DNA of 64,000 nucleotides, from contig JADJXG010000001.1 in the NCBI GenBank assembly GCA_016715965.1, positions 3,105,501 to 3,169,500 on the forward strand, in the 5' to 3' direction. Under the pieces are notes generated by a model. The model was not told the origin of the DNA and searched no databases. It worked only from the letters and a program-made list of their open reading frames with translations. Both the position numbers and the translations under genes were made by a program. Of this stretch, positions 19,384 through 28,367 are shown in pieces (the first letter of the stretch is position 1; every line of letters begins with the position of its first letter). This stretch comes from Saprospiraceae bacterium. Its GTDB lineage: Bacteria > Bacteroidota > Bacteroidia > Chitinophagales > Saprospiraceae.

Positions 19384-20145
19384 ATGAAATTGAGTCAATA
19401 TATTCTTTTCGTTTCATTGGTTGCAATCGGGATGATGGCTTGTTCTCCATCCGGTGGCAACAAAACCGGACACGAGTATATGCCGGATATGGCACATAGC
19501 ATTGCTTATGAAGCCAATGTCAATACCTATTATTCTTATCACATTTGGGGATCCAAAGCAGAACACAGAGAATTTAGTATTCCAAGGTTGCCCGTAAAAG
19601 GAACCATTGCTAGAGGATATGCCGGATTGGATCAGACAAATCAACCAGGTGACAATGGGATAACAACCACCCAAAATGGCCATGTCAATTACTATTATCA
19701 GGACACAGAAGACGAAAGAACCAGGGCAAGCAATGAAATATTGGTCAACCCATTTCCTTTGACGGCAAAGGCTTTGGAAAATGGAAAATCAAACTACACC
19801 ATTTACTGTGCCATCTGTCATGGTGACAAAGGGGATGGAGCTGGATACCTTGTAAGAGATGATGGTGGAAAATATCCGGCTCAGCCCGCCAATTTTCTGA
19901 AAGATGATTTCATCGCATCTTCTGAAGGTAGGTATTACCATGGAATTATGTATGGAAAAAATGTGATGTCAGGATATGCCGATAAGTTAAATTATGAAGA
20001 GCGGTGGGAAGTAATCCACTATATAAGATCCCTTCAGGCAGGATCAAAAAGTTTGAAATATTCTCCTGAAGAAAATACTTTTACAAATTCACAGGTACTG
20101 TCTGATCTTAGAAAAGCTTACAACCTGGTGGGCATAGCCAGATGA
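19384..20145 (+). CDS. actE: ACIII subunit ActE, mono-heme cytochrome c lipoprotein
   Basis: A 253-residue lipoprotein with lipobox Cys20 (IGMMAC) and one heme c site at 142-146 (CAICHGDKGDGAG), with a probable axial Met195 in KNVMSGYADKL. The Bacteroidota ActE N-terminal segment (HEYMPDMAHSIAYE ... VKGTIARGY) wraps the complex in related structures. It likely conducts electrons from ActA towards the oxidase. Translationally coupled to actD, with actF 28 bases downstream. Confidence 0.94.
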   Translation: MKLSQYILFVSLVAIGMMACSPSGGNKTGHEYMPDMAHSIAYEANVNTYYSYHIWGSKAEHREFSIPRLPVKGTIARGYAGLDQTNQPGDNGITTTQNGHVNYYYQDTEDERTRASNEILVNPFPLTAKALENGKSNYTIYCAICHGDKGDGAGYLVRDDGGKYPAQPANFLKDDFIASSEGRYYHGIMYGKNVMSGYADKLNYEERWEVIHYIRSLQAGSKSLKYSPEENTFTNSQVLSDLRKAYNLVGIAR

Positions 20146-20173
20146 TTTTTAACCATTGTAGAAAGAAGTAAAA

Positions 20174-21454
20174 ATGAGTACAATACAATTACCTTCCAGA
20201 GATAAAAACATCCTGTATTTAATGGGTGGAATTGGTGTTATTAGTCTGATTTCGATTATCATGAACGATGATCATTCACACACCAGGCTTTGGGCAAATT
20301 TGCTGCACAACTCTGTCTTTTTTACCCTGATTGCTTTAATGGCAGTATTTTTTATATGCATAAGCATCACCGCTTATGCTGGCTGGAATGTGGTTTTCCG
20401 CAGATTATGGGATGGTATGTCCCAGTTTTTACACATTGGATTTATATTAATGGCCATCATCGCAGTCGGTATTTATTTTGGTTGGCACCATCTTTACCAT
20501 TGGGCTGACCCGGAGACCGCCTCTACGGATGAAATTATCAAGGGTAAGTCAGGGTTTTTAAATAAAAACTTCTATACAATTGCAGGATTGGGAATTTTGG
20601 GCACCTGGTTGTTTTTCGCAAGAAAAATGAGGCAGTTAAGTTTTCATGAAGATGATCATGGAGACGATAGATGGGGACATTATAAGTCAATGAAATTTTA
20701 TGCTGCTCTTTTTCTCCCCATAGCAGGATTTTCAAGTGCCGCGGTCATCTGGTTGTGGGTAATGTCAGTTGATCCACACTGGTACAGTACGATGTTCGCC
20801 TGGTACACTGGTGCGAGTTGTTTTGTCAGCATGATAGCTTTGACGATCTTAATTTTAATTTATCTTAAGAGTAAAGGATATTACAAGAATGTAAGTGAAG
20901 AGCATTTTCACGATCTTGGAAAATTTATGTTTGCCTTTTCTGTTTTTTGGACTTATCTGTGGTTTAGTCAATACATGTTGATCTGGTATAGCAACATTGG
21001 TGAAGAGACCATTTATTTTAAAACCAGGATTAAAGAATATCCCGTTTTGTTTTATGGAAACCTTGTGATGAATTTTGTGCTTCCTTTCTTAATTTTAATT
21101 AGAAACGACACGAAAAGAAAGTATGGCACTTTGATTGTCGTTTCTATCATTGTGTTTTTTGGACATTGGATTGATCTTTTTCAAATGATTACTCCAGGAG
21201 CATACCACACCGCTCATGAATTGGGTGGACATGTGGCCACTGCCGTTGATCAAGCTGCAACGCATGGGGATGCACATGGAGGGCATGATTCTAATTTCAA
21301 AGTTGGTGTCAATATTCCCGGATTACCGGAAATTGGCCTTATGATAGGTTTTGTTGCCTTATTTGTTGGCACTACACTTCATTTTCTTTCCAAAGGATCA
21401 CTTACTCCAAAGAGAGATCCATTCTTACAAGAAAGCCTTCATCATCACGTATAA
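20174..21454 (+). CDS. actF: ACIII subunit ActF, polytopic membrane protein
   Basis: A 426-residue membrane protein with about ten hydrophobic segments, homologous in pattern to ActC but without cofactor motifs. It has family features such as WADPETASTDEIIKGKSGFL, FWTYLWFSQYMLIWYSNI and DLFQMITPGAYH. A His-rich loop (ATHGDAHGGHD) precedes the last helix. It completes the ActABCDEF set and is followed 22 bases later by the oxidase subunit II gene, the order expected for an ACIII-aa3 supercomplex. Confidence 0.93.
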   Translation: MSTIQLPSRDKNILYLMGGIGVISLISIIMNDDHSHTRLWANLLHNSVFFTLIALMAVFFICISITAYAGWNVVFRRLWDGMSQFLHIGFILMAIIAVGIYFGWHHLYHWADPETASTDEIIKGKSGFLNKNFYTIAGLGILGTWLFFARKMRQLSFHEDDHGDDRWGHYKSMKFYAALFLPIAGFSSAAVIWLWVMSVDPHWYSTMFAWYTGASCFVSMIALTILILIYLKSKGYYKNVSEEHFHDLGKFMFAFSVFWTYLWFSQYMLIWYSNIGEETIYFKTRIKEYPVLFYGNLVMNFVLPFLILIRNDTKRKYGTLIVVSIIVFFGHWIDLFQMITPGAYHTAHELGGHVATAVDQAATHGDAHGGHDSNFKVGVNIPGLPEIGLMIGFVALFVGTTLHFLSKGSLTPKRDPFLQESLHHHV

Positions 21455-21476
21455 ATAATAATAAATCCATCGAGAA

Positions 21477-22982
21477 ATGACAATTTTAATTATTATTTTA
21501 TCCGTCATCTTACTGGCCATCGTTTTGGTTCAGATTGCAAAGATAAACGAGATAACAGAGCAAATCAAAGGAGAAGAAGAAGCAATCCGCAGCAGTTCTG
21601 AGACACACGGCAAATGGTTGCTTATCTTTTGTGTCTTGCTTTTTGCAGGATTTATGTGGTGCTCATTGTATTATGCCAATTACATGATGGGGTATGGTCC
21701 ACATCAATCCGCTTCTGCACATGGCGGCACCATTGATTCTATGTTTAATGTAACTGCATTTTTCACCATCGTTGTATTTGTCCTGACGCACATTGCACTG
21801 TTTTGGTTCGCTTATCGATACAGATATACTCCTGGCAAAAAAGCTTTATTTATGCCACACGACAACCGATTGGAGATGATCTGGACCGCTGTACCGGCAT
21901 TTGTGATGGTTTTTTTGGTCGTCAAAGGTTTGGTGGCGTGGAATGATATTATGGCTGATATTTCAGAAGGGGAAGATCACATCGAAATTGAAGCCACCGG
22001 ATGGCAATTTGCATGGAATCTGAGATACCCCGGACAAGATGGAAAATTGGGAGTAAAAGATTTTAGATTGATTCAACCAGGCGTAAATGACCTTGGGCAA
22101 GATTGGAACGACGAAAGAAATCATGATGACTTCAATTCAGATGAACTGGTTATACCCAAAGGTAAAAAAATTAGGATTCGAATTACGGCAAGAGATGTTT
22201 TGCACAATTTTTATTTACCACACTTCAGGGTTAAGATGGATGCAGTACCGGGTATTCCGACCTATTTTATATTCACACCGATCAAAACCACAGAAGAATA
22301 TAGACAGGAATTGCGAAAATACCCTGAATACAATATTCCTTCCGATCCAACCGATCCTGCAAGTCCTCCAAAATGGCAAGCTTTCAATTACGAATTGGCA
22401 TGCGCTGAGCTATGCGGCAAAGGACATTACAGTATGAGAAGAGTCGTTAAAGTTGTTTCACAAGAGGACTTTGATAAATGGAATGCAAGTCAAAAATCTT
22501 ATTATTTGAGCAATATAAGGAACACTGAAAACGACCCATTTAAAGGTAAAAATTTAGGTCTTGAATTAAAATTAAAGGCAAAGGATCTTGAATCTGCATT
22601 GACAAAGGCGTTGGATACAAGCAATACCAAATTAGAAGACAGGACCCTGAGGTTGGACAATATTTATTTTGAAACAGGATCAGCTGCTCTGAATGCTGAT
22701 TCGGATTTGGCTTTGGAAGTATTGAAAAACGCACTGGATAAAAACCCTAAACTTCAAGTTGAGATTAGTGGGCATACGGACAATGTAGGTGATAATACAG
22801 CCAATAACAAATTGTCTTTGGACAGGGCATCTGCAGTAAAGGATTATTTGGTAGGGAAAGGAATTGCCGCACAACGAATGAGTGCGGTTGGTTTCGGATC
22901 CTTAAAACCAGTGGATTCCAATGACACGGAAGAAGGTAGATCCAAAAACAGGAGGATAGAATTTAAAATATTAACTTTTTAA
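21477..22982 (+). CDS. coxB: Cytochrome c oxidase subunit II fused to a C-terminal OmpA-like domain
   Basis: A 501-residue CuA subunit of the aa3 oxidase. Hydrophobic segments lie at ~1-20, 47-70, 90-113 and 132-155. The cupredoxin domain has the full CuA set: His243 (DVLHNFYLPHF) and C309-A-E-L-C313-G-K-G-H317-Y-S-M320. Instead of stopping soon after (~335), the protein continues through a Lys-rich linker (338-388) into an OmpA-like domain (~391-499). This has the core strand LRLDNIYFETGSAAL, SGHTDNVG (Asp435) and LSLDRASAV (Arg450); the 15-residue Asp-Arg spacing fits peptidoglycan (diaminopimelate) binding, and the end reads SKNRRIEF. The topology places both domains in the periplasm. I checked that one frame runs across the junction. 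Confidence 0.93.
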   Translation: MTILIIILSVILLAIVLVQIAKINEITEQIKGEEEAIRSSSETHGKWLLIFCVLLFAGFMWCSLYYANYMMGYGPHQSASAHGGTIDSMFNVTAFFTIVVFVLTHIALFWFAYRYRYTPGKKALFMPHDNRLEMIWTAVPAFVMVFLVVKGLVAWNDIMADISEGEDHIEIEATGWQFAWNLRYPGQDGKLGVKDFRLIQPGVNDLGQDWNDERNHDDFNSDELVIPKGKKIRIRITARDVLHNFYLPHFRVKMDAVPGIPTYFIFTPIKTTEEYRQELRKYPEYNIPSDPTDPASPPKWQAFNYELACAELCGKGHYSMRRVVKVVSQEDFDKWNASQKSYYLSNIRNTENDPFKGKNLGLELKLKAKDLESALTKALDTSNTKLEDRTLRLDNIYFETGSAALNADSDLALEVLKNALDKNPKLQVEISGHTDNVGDNTANNKLSLDRASAVKDYLVGKGIAAQRMSAVGFGSLKPVDSNDTEEGRSKNRRIEFKILTF

Positions 22983-22992
22983 AATTGTGAAC

Positions 22993-24843
22993 ATGTCATC
23001 AAGTCATCATTCGCATAAAGAAACAGACATCCTGATAGAAAAACAGGGTTTTGATGATCACTTTCATGAACATCATGAAGGAGATAAATATCAAACCAAT
23101 TTCCTGTTTAAGTATATCTTCAGCATGGATCACAAAATCATCGCCCGTCAATTTTTAATGACAGGAATTTTTTGGGCGATTATCGGTGCGGCCATGTCGA
23201 TTATATTTAGACTCCAGCTCGGATTTCCGGATGAGAGCATCGCTTGGCTTAAACCCATTTTAGGAAAGTGGATCATCATTAATGACGCTGGAATGGGCTC
23301 ATTGGATCCTGAGTTTTACTATGCCCTGGTGACCATGCATGGTACAATTATTGTATTTTTCGTTTTGACGGCAGGATTGAGTGGAACATTCAGCAATTTA
23401 TTGATTCCATTGCAATTGGGAGCCAGAGACATGGCTTCACCATTTTTGAACATGTTATCATATTGGTTTTTCTTTTTATCAAGTGTGGTCATGTTCTATT
23501 CTCTTTTTCTAAGTACCGGACCATTTTCTGGTGGCTGGACAGCTTACCCACCTCTAAGTGCTTTACCTCAGGCCTCTATTGGTTCTGGGGCTGGTATGAC
23601 ACTATGGTTGGTTTCACTGGCACTGTTTGTGGTATCGGTTTTGTTGGGTGGAATGAATTATATCACGACGGTATTGAATCTAAGAACCAAAGGAATGAGC
23701 CTTTGGAGAATGCCATTAACCATTTGGGCTTTTTTGGTGACCGCAATTTTAGCGCTCCTTTCTTTTCCTGTATTGTTCTCAGGTTTTCTACTTTTGATTT
23801 TTGACCGAAGTCTAGGAACCAGTTTTTATATCTCGGATATATTTATCAATGGAATGGCTTTGGACAGGATAGGAGGCAGTCCGATTCTTTATCAGCATAT
23901 TTTTTGGTTTCTGGGGCACCCTGAGGTGTATATCATTATCTTACCAGCGATGGGCTTGGTTTCTGAAGTCCTTTCTGTCCATGCCCGCAAACCAATTTTT
24001 GGATACAGGGCGATGGTATATTCCATATTGGCCATTGCATTTTTGTCTTTTATTGTTTGGGCTCACCACATGTTTATGTCAGGAGTGAATCCATTTATTT
24101 CCAATTTCTTTGTGGTCTTTACCCTGATCATTGCAGTCCCTTCTGCTGTTAAGGTGTTTAACTGGATCAGCACGCTCTACGGTGGGAATATCAGACTCAA
24201 TACACCCATGCTATTTTGTATAGGCTTTGTGTCTATGTTTATTTCCGGCGGCTTAACCGGTATTTTTTTGGGTAACTCAGCGATTGACATCCAACAGCAC
24301 GATACTTATTTTGTGGTAGCGCATTTTCACATAGTGATGGGAGTAGCAGCGTTTTTTGGGATGTTTGCGGGTGTTTACCATTGGTTTCCCAAGATGTTTG
24401 GCAGATTCATGAATGAGACTTTGGGTAAAGTACATTTTTGGATCACAATGATTGGAGCCTATGCAGTTTTCGGACCTATGCATTTTTTAGGAATGGCTGG
24501 AGTGCCAAGAAGATATTATCGGTTTGATAGTTTTGAAGCATTTACAGGCTTTGATGATATGAATAAATTTATCACAATAGCCGCAATCATTACCTTCTTT
24601 GCACAAATCATGTTCGTGGTTAATTTCTTTTGGAGTATGTATAAGGGCCGGAAAGTAACCAATCAAAATCCTTGGGGTGCAACCACTCTTGAATGGACTA
24701 CACCGATTGAAGCCGGACACGGCAACTGGCCAGGAAAAATACCGTCAGTCCAACGATGGGCTTACGACTATGGAAAAGATGGAATTGAATTTACACAACA
24801 ACACGTACCACTCCGGGAAGGGGAGGAGCACAGCAGTCATTAA
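22993..24843 (+). CDS. coxA: Cytochrome c oxidase subunit I (aa3-type, A1-like)
   Basis: Catalytic subunit that reduces O2 at the heme a3-CuB site and pumps protons. 616 residues, twelve or more membrane helices. Heme and CuB ligands are in MHGTIIVFFVLTAG, WFLGHPEVYIIILPAMG (His and cross-linked Tyr), WAHHMFMSG and HDTYFVVAHFHIVMG. The Glu in GHPEVY places it with A1-type oxidases. The ATG at 22993 is preferred; a GTG two codons earlier (22987) is possible. It has a His-rich N-terminus (SSSHHSHKE). It lies between coxB and ctaB in the operon. Confidence 0.97.
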   Translation: MSSSHHSHKETDILIEKQGFDDHFHEHHEGDKYQTNFLFKYIFSMDHKIIARQFLMTGIFWAIIGAAMSIIFRLQLGFPDESIAWLKPILGKWIIINDAGMGSLDPEFYYALVTMHGTIIVFFVLTAGLSGTFSNLLIPLQLGARDMASPFLNMLSYWFFFLSSVVMFYSLFLSTGPFSGGWTAYPPLSALPQASIGSGAGMTLWLVSLALFVVSVLLGGMNYITTVLNLRTKGMSLWRMPLTIWAFLVTAILALLSFPVLFSGFLLLIFDRSLGTSFYISDIFINGMALDRIGGSPILYQHIFWFLGHPEVYIIILPAMGLVSEVLSVHARKPIFGYRAMVYSILAIAFLSFIVWAHHMFMSGVNPFISNFFVVFTLIIAVPSAVKVFNWISTLYGGNIRLNTPMLFCIGFVSMFISGGLTGIFLGNSAIDIQQHDTYFVVAHFHIVMGVAAFFGMFAGVYHWFPKMFGRFMNETLGKVHFWITMIGAYAVFGPMHFLGMAGVPRRYYRFDSFEAFTGFDDMNKFITIAAIITFFAQIMFVVNFFWSMYKGRKVTNQNPWGATTLEWTTPIEAGHGNWPGKIPSVQRWAYDYGKDGIEFTQQHVPLREGEEHSSH

Positions 24844-24873
24844 CGAATATCAATCTTATACAGGAATATTGAA

Positions 24874-25764
24874 GTGTCAACTACCAAAACATATCACCTA
24901 GGTTCTTTTGATCTTATCCGAGACATTGGTCAACTGGTTAAATTCAAGTTGAGCATGATGGTTGTATTCAGCTCGATGATGTCGTATTTGATTTTTGCAG
25001 TGGATCAGTTTGTATGGCTTAATTTTTTATTGTTGCTGTGTGGTGGATTGTGCATTACTTTTTCGGCCAATGCCATAAACCAGGTATTGGAAAAAGATTT
25101 TGATCGCATGATGATCCGTACCCGTCTAAGGCCGCTTGCCGACCTGAGGATGAGTTCTTCCACCGCTGTTTTAATCGCAGGCATATTTACCGTACTTGGA
25201 TCTATCTGTTTAGCCATGATCAATCCTTTGTGTGCCACCCTTGGGATGGGATCTTTGATCTTATATGCTTTTATTTACACTCCGCTGAAACGTTATTCCA
25301 CCTTGGCCATTCCAGTGGGGGCAATCCCAGGTGCACTTCCTGTTTTGGTGGCAGGTGTTGCTGCACAAGATTCCATTTCTTTGGAATCACTTTCTTTATT
25401 TGGACTTCAATATCTATGGCAATTTCCCCACTTTTGGGCGATTGCATGGCTAGGCCATCAGGACTACAAAACAGCAGGTTTCAAATTGATTAAAGACGTA
25501 AACGGTAAGCCTGATCCCATGTACGGATTTTATTCGTCGCAGTATAGTTTATTAGGGATAGCCGTATTAGTTCCTCTTGTCATGGAAGGATATTTCAATC
25601 CTTTTATTTTAACCGGCATGATTATTTGTATGTTGGTTTATGCATGGTTTGGATTGCGTTTGTATCAAAAAAATAACAGACCAACGGCCAGAGCACTGAT
25701 GTTTTGCTCAATTTTGTATTTGCCGATCCTATTAATTCTTTTACTTATTAACCAGAATCTGTAA
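24874..25764 (+). CDS. ctaB: Protoheme IX farnesyltransferase (heme O synthase)
   Basis: Prenylates heme b to heme O, the first step to the heme A used by the oxidase. 296 residues of the UbiA prenyltransferase superfamily with about eight helices. The Asp-rich motif is in NAINQVLEKDFDRMMIRTRLRPL, and the second conserved block is in YTPLKRYSTLAIPVGAIPGA followed by WQFPHFWAIAWL. The start is GTG at 24874: no ATG lies upstream in frame, and the next Met falls inside the first helix. Heme A synthase (ctaA) is not seen in this window. coxIII-like genes follow after 8 bases. Confidence 0.93.
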   Translation: MSTTKTYHLGSFDLIRDIGQLVKFKLSMMVVFSSMMSYLIFAVDQFVWLNFLLLLCGGLCITFSANAINQVLEKDFDRMMIRTRLRPLADLRMSSSTAVLIAGIFTVLGSICLAMINPLCATLGMGSLILYAFIYTPLKRYSTLAIPVGAIPGALPVLVAGVAAQDSISLESLSLFGLQYLWQFPHFWAIAWLGHQDYKTAGFKLIKDVNGKPDPMYGFYSSQYSLLGIAVLVPLVMEGYFNPFILTGMIICMLVYAWFGLRLYQKNNRPTARALMFCSILYLPILLILLLINQNL

Positions 25765-25772
25765 AAAGCATT

Positions 25773-26354
25773 ATGCCAATTGTACAAATGTTTCACAAAG
25801 AGCTTCCACCTGATAAAATTCAGGCGTACAAGTTTGCCTTGTGGATTGGCATGGCTTCTATTATCATGTTTTTTGCTGCGATAACAAGCGCTTATTTGGT
25901 TCGAAAACCTGTTGGCAATTGGTATGAATTCAAGTTACCTGTTCAATTTTTTTATTCCACCATTTTGATCGTACTATCTTCTGTATTTATAGAAAATGCA
26001 TACAAAAGCATGAAGTTAGGAAACGAAAATAGGTATAAGTTGAATATTGTTTTTGGCACAGCTTTGGGTTTGGCATTTATTGTCATGCAAATCATTTCAT
26101 GGAAGGTGATGGTTTCAACAGGATTGTTTATTGACCTAAATGTGTCTGTTTCTTTCTTGTATGTTATTTCAGGTTTTCACGCGCTCCATGTGATTGGGGG
26201 ATTGGTCGTACTCTTGATCAGTTTGTTGAATGCTTTTCTGATCGAATTCCAGCCCGATCCAATGAGAATTTTAAAATCCAATTTAGTAAGGCAGTATTGG
26301 CATTTTGTCGGAATACTTTGGTTGTACCTTTTAATATTTTTGATTTTACAATAA
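25773..26354 (+). CDS. Cytochrome c oxidase subunit III-like protein (short)
   Basis: A 193-residue membrane protein with five hydrophobic segments. It has family III features such as SAYLVRKPVGNW, SGFHALHVIGGLVVLL and the C-terminal RQYWHFVGILWLYLLIFLIL, where the invariant YWHFVxxxW block is visible. It is the first of two tandem subunit III-type genes; two tandem subunit III paralogues in cox operons are common in Bacteroidota. It probably packs against subunit I and stabilises turnover. Spacing to the next gene is 16 bases. Confidence 0.88.
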   Translation: MPIVQMFHKELPPDKIQAYKFALWIGMASIIMFFAAITSAYLVRKPVGNWYEFKLPVQFFYSTILIVLSSVFIENAYKSMKLGNENRYKLNIVFGTALGLAFIVMQIISWKVMVSTGLFIDLNVSVSFLYVISGFHALHVIGGLVVLLISLLNAFLIEFQPDPMRILKSNLVRQYWHFVGILWLYLLIFLILQ

Positions 26355-26370
26355 AAGAATAAATAAAGAT

Positions 26371-27216
26371 ATGTCTTCAGAACATTTAGCGCATTCACAT
26401 GATACCCATGCTTCGACCCAAGCAAGTTGGATGGGAGGCAGCGAGCCTTTCAAGGCCAGTTATGGCAAGCTTATGATGTGGTACTTTCTGTTGTCAGACG
26501 CATTTACCTTTTCCGCATTTTTGGTGGCCTATGGAACCCTGCGTTTTAGTATGCCAACCTGGCCTGTTCCGGATTTTGTATTTTCAACCCTTCCCTTTGG
26601 TATTCATCACAAGCCTTTGATTTTTGTGACGATCATGACCTTCGTTTTGATCATGAGTTCTGTGACCATGGTGAGAGCAGTTCAGGAAGGACATCGTGAG
26701 AATAAAAAGGGAATCGTATTTTGGATGTTGCTGACCATTGTGGGCGGACTGATGTTTCTTGGTTGCCAGGCTTGGGAATGGACCACTTTGATTAAAGGTG
26801 AGAATATGTCAATCACCAAGAATCCATTCGGTACCCATACAGAAAGTGGTGTATATCTGGAAGGAGATGGTCACGACATTAAAGAAGGGGATAGATTTAA
26901 AGCAGGACAGTCATATCTTATTCACTACCATGACGGACATTATACCCCGTTGAAATATAAGACTGACGATGGAGAAGTGAAGGTACAGCAAATGGGACCA
27001 AAAGCCTTTGGTGCGCTATTCTTTTTCATTACTGGATTTCATGGATTTCACGTTTTTAGTGGGGTGGTATTTCTATTGATTATCATGCTCAATGTGGCGA
27101 GTGGCATTTATGCTCGCCGCAACAACGGCTATGAAATGGTAGAAAAAATAGGCCTTTATTGGCACTTTGTAGATTTGGTTTGGGTGTTTGTGTTTTTGGT
27201 GTTTTACTTATTATAA
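26371..27216 (+). CDS. coxC: Cytochrome c oxidase subunit III with a ~60-residue hydrophilic insertion
   Basis: A 281-residue subunit III with five to six hydrophobic segments. It begins with a His-rich stretch (SSEHLAHSHDTHASTQ) and contains LMMWYFLLSDAFTFSAFLVAY, ITGFHGFHVFSGVVFLL and the terminal GLYWHFVDLVWVFVFLVFYL. Between helices near residues 145 and 210 is a polar insertion (KNPFGTHTESGVYLEGDGHD ... YLIHYHDGHYTPLKYK) that should face the periplasm or cytoplasm. It lies between the shorter paralogue and the subunit IV gene. Confidence 0.92.
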   Translation: MSSEHLAHSHDTHASTQASWMGGSEPFKASYGKLMMWYFLLSDAFTFSAFLVAYGTLRFSMPTWPVPDFVFSTLPFGIHHKPLIFVTIMTFVLIMSSVTMVRAVQEGHRENKKGIVFWMLLTIVGGLMFLGCQAWEWTTLIKGENMSITKNPFGTHTESGVYLEGDGHDIKEGDRFKAGQSYLIHYHDGHYTPLKYKTDDGEVKVQQMGPKAFGALFFFITGFHGFHVFSGVVFLLIIMLNVASGIYARRNNGYEMVEKIGLYWHFVDLVWVFVFLVFYLL

Positions 27217-27226
27217 AATTTAGCTC

Positions 27227-27745
27227 ATGGGACATTTAAGTTACGAAGAAGGCAAGAAAGTTGTTTTTAAAGGATTGATCATACTGGGTATTGTTACCCT
27301 TGTGGAGGTATTTGTTGCTTTATTAGGGAAAGGATATATTGTTGATGGATTTCATCTACCCGTTTGGCTAATGTATCTGGCCATGATTGGAATGAGTCTG
27401 TATAAAGCATATTTTATTGTTTACGAATTTATGCATATGCGGTATGAAGTTCCAGGCTTGGTTAAATCTGTGTTGCTACCAACTTTGTTGTTGATTTGGA
27501 TGGTGATTGCTTTTTTTGTGGAAGGAGGTACCTGGAGAAAATGGAGAGCTCAAGCCAATGACAGACCAATCGCTTCGTTTTTTTCTCCGGTTGAAAAGGA
27601 AAGCACCCATGGAGATGGTCATCATGACGCACCAGAGCATAAAGAACATACCGGCTCAGCAGTGACTGATAGTTTGGTCACAACGCCTATAGATACTACC
27701 GGTGGTACTCACATTGATGAAACAAAAGAAGGGAAGAAGCATTGA
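27227..27745 (+). CDS. Cytochrome c oxidase subunit IV-like protein
   Basis: A 172-residue protein with three membrane helices (about 16-37, 45-65 and 81-99) and a hydrophilic, His-rich C-terminal tail (HGDGHHDAPEHKEH). The sequence GHLSYEEGKKVVFKGLIILG and the helix pattern fit the prokaryotic COX IV (caa3/CoxF-like) family found directly after coxC in Bacteroidota. Starts 10 bases after coxC. The tail could bind metal, but that is inference from composition. Confidence 0.85.
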   Translation: MGHLSYEEGKKVVFKGLIILGIVTLVEVFVALLGKGYIVDGFHLPVWLMYLAMIGMSLYKAYFIVYEFMHMRYEVPGLVKSVLLPTLLLIWMVIAFFVEGGTWRKWRAQANDRPIASFFSPVEKESTHGDGHHDAPEHKEHTGSAVTDSLVTTPIDTTGGTHIDETKEGKKH

Positions 27746-27775
27746 TATATTGGTACCATTGCTTCAACCGATTGA

Positions 27776-28363
27776 ATGACCCAGCAGATTAAAATAGCGC
27801 TTGTTCTAATCATTCTGATAGGACTACCCTTGTTTGCTTATTATTTTTTACAGTCTGGTACCAGAATGAGGAAAGAGGCAATGGAGGCTTTGAAACCCAA
27901 AATCGCAATATCCCATTTTCAAAACACAGATTGGAAAGATAGGACCATCTCAGAGGATTCTCTGAAAGGGAGTAAATGGCTAGTGGCTGTTTTGGGAGCT
28001 GATTCGATGAACAGGGATCACGTCCAAAAGCTGATAAAACTCAATCAACAATCATCTGAAGAATTTACCCAAAAAACCTATTTGATCGCAGGAATGAATT
28101 CCGGAGAAACTGCAGATTATCTCAACGCACTCTTGTCCGTACCGATTCACGATCCTAAATGGATTATCAGCTATATGGCAGCCGACCACGTATTTCCATT
28201 TAGTGCATCTGTATTTGGAATTCCGGAAGAATACAAAAATACATCTGTCGCTATTTTTTTAGATGACAAACAACAAATCAGAAATTATTACAAACTTTCA
28301 GATTCGGAAGATGTCAAGAAATTAGTAAGGCATTTACCGGTTTTTCTCAGTTTAAAAAAATAA
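27776..28363 (+). CDS. Sco1-like thioredoxin-fold protein lacking the CxxxC copper site
   Basis: A 195-residue membrane-anchored protein (helix ~7-27). Its position between subunit IV and the DUF420 gene is where Bacteroidota usually place a SCO-family CuA assembly factor. The strand KGSKWLVAVLGADSM occupies the place of the Sco strand that leads to CxxxC, and the end (SVAIFLDDKQQIRNYYKLSD ... DVKKLVRHLPVFL) resembles the Sco C-terminus. There is no cysteine at all in the protein, so it cannot bind copper or do thiol chemistry in the usual way. It may be a structural or chaperone variant; family assignment is moderate. Confidence 0.6.
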   Translation: MTQQIKIALVLIILIGLPLFAYYFLQSGTRMRKEAMEALKPKIAISHFQNTDWKDRTISEDSLKGSKWLVAVLGADSMNRDHVQKLIKLNQQSSEEFTQKTYLIAGMNSGETADYLNALLSVPIHDPKWIISYMAADHVFPFSASVFGIPEEYKNTSVAIFLDDKQQIRNYYKLSDSEDVKKLVRHLPVFLSLKK

Positions 28364-28367
28364 TCGC

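Noticed and set aside
22987..22992. GTG as the coxA start
   Set aside because: Possible, but the ATG two codons later is better placed; kept as an alternative only.
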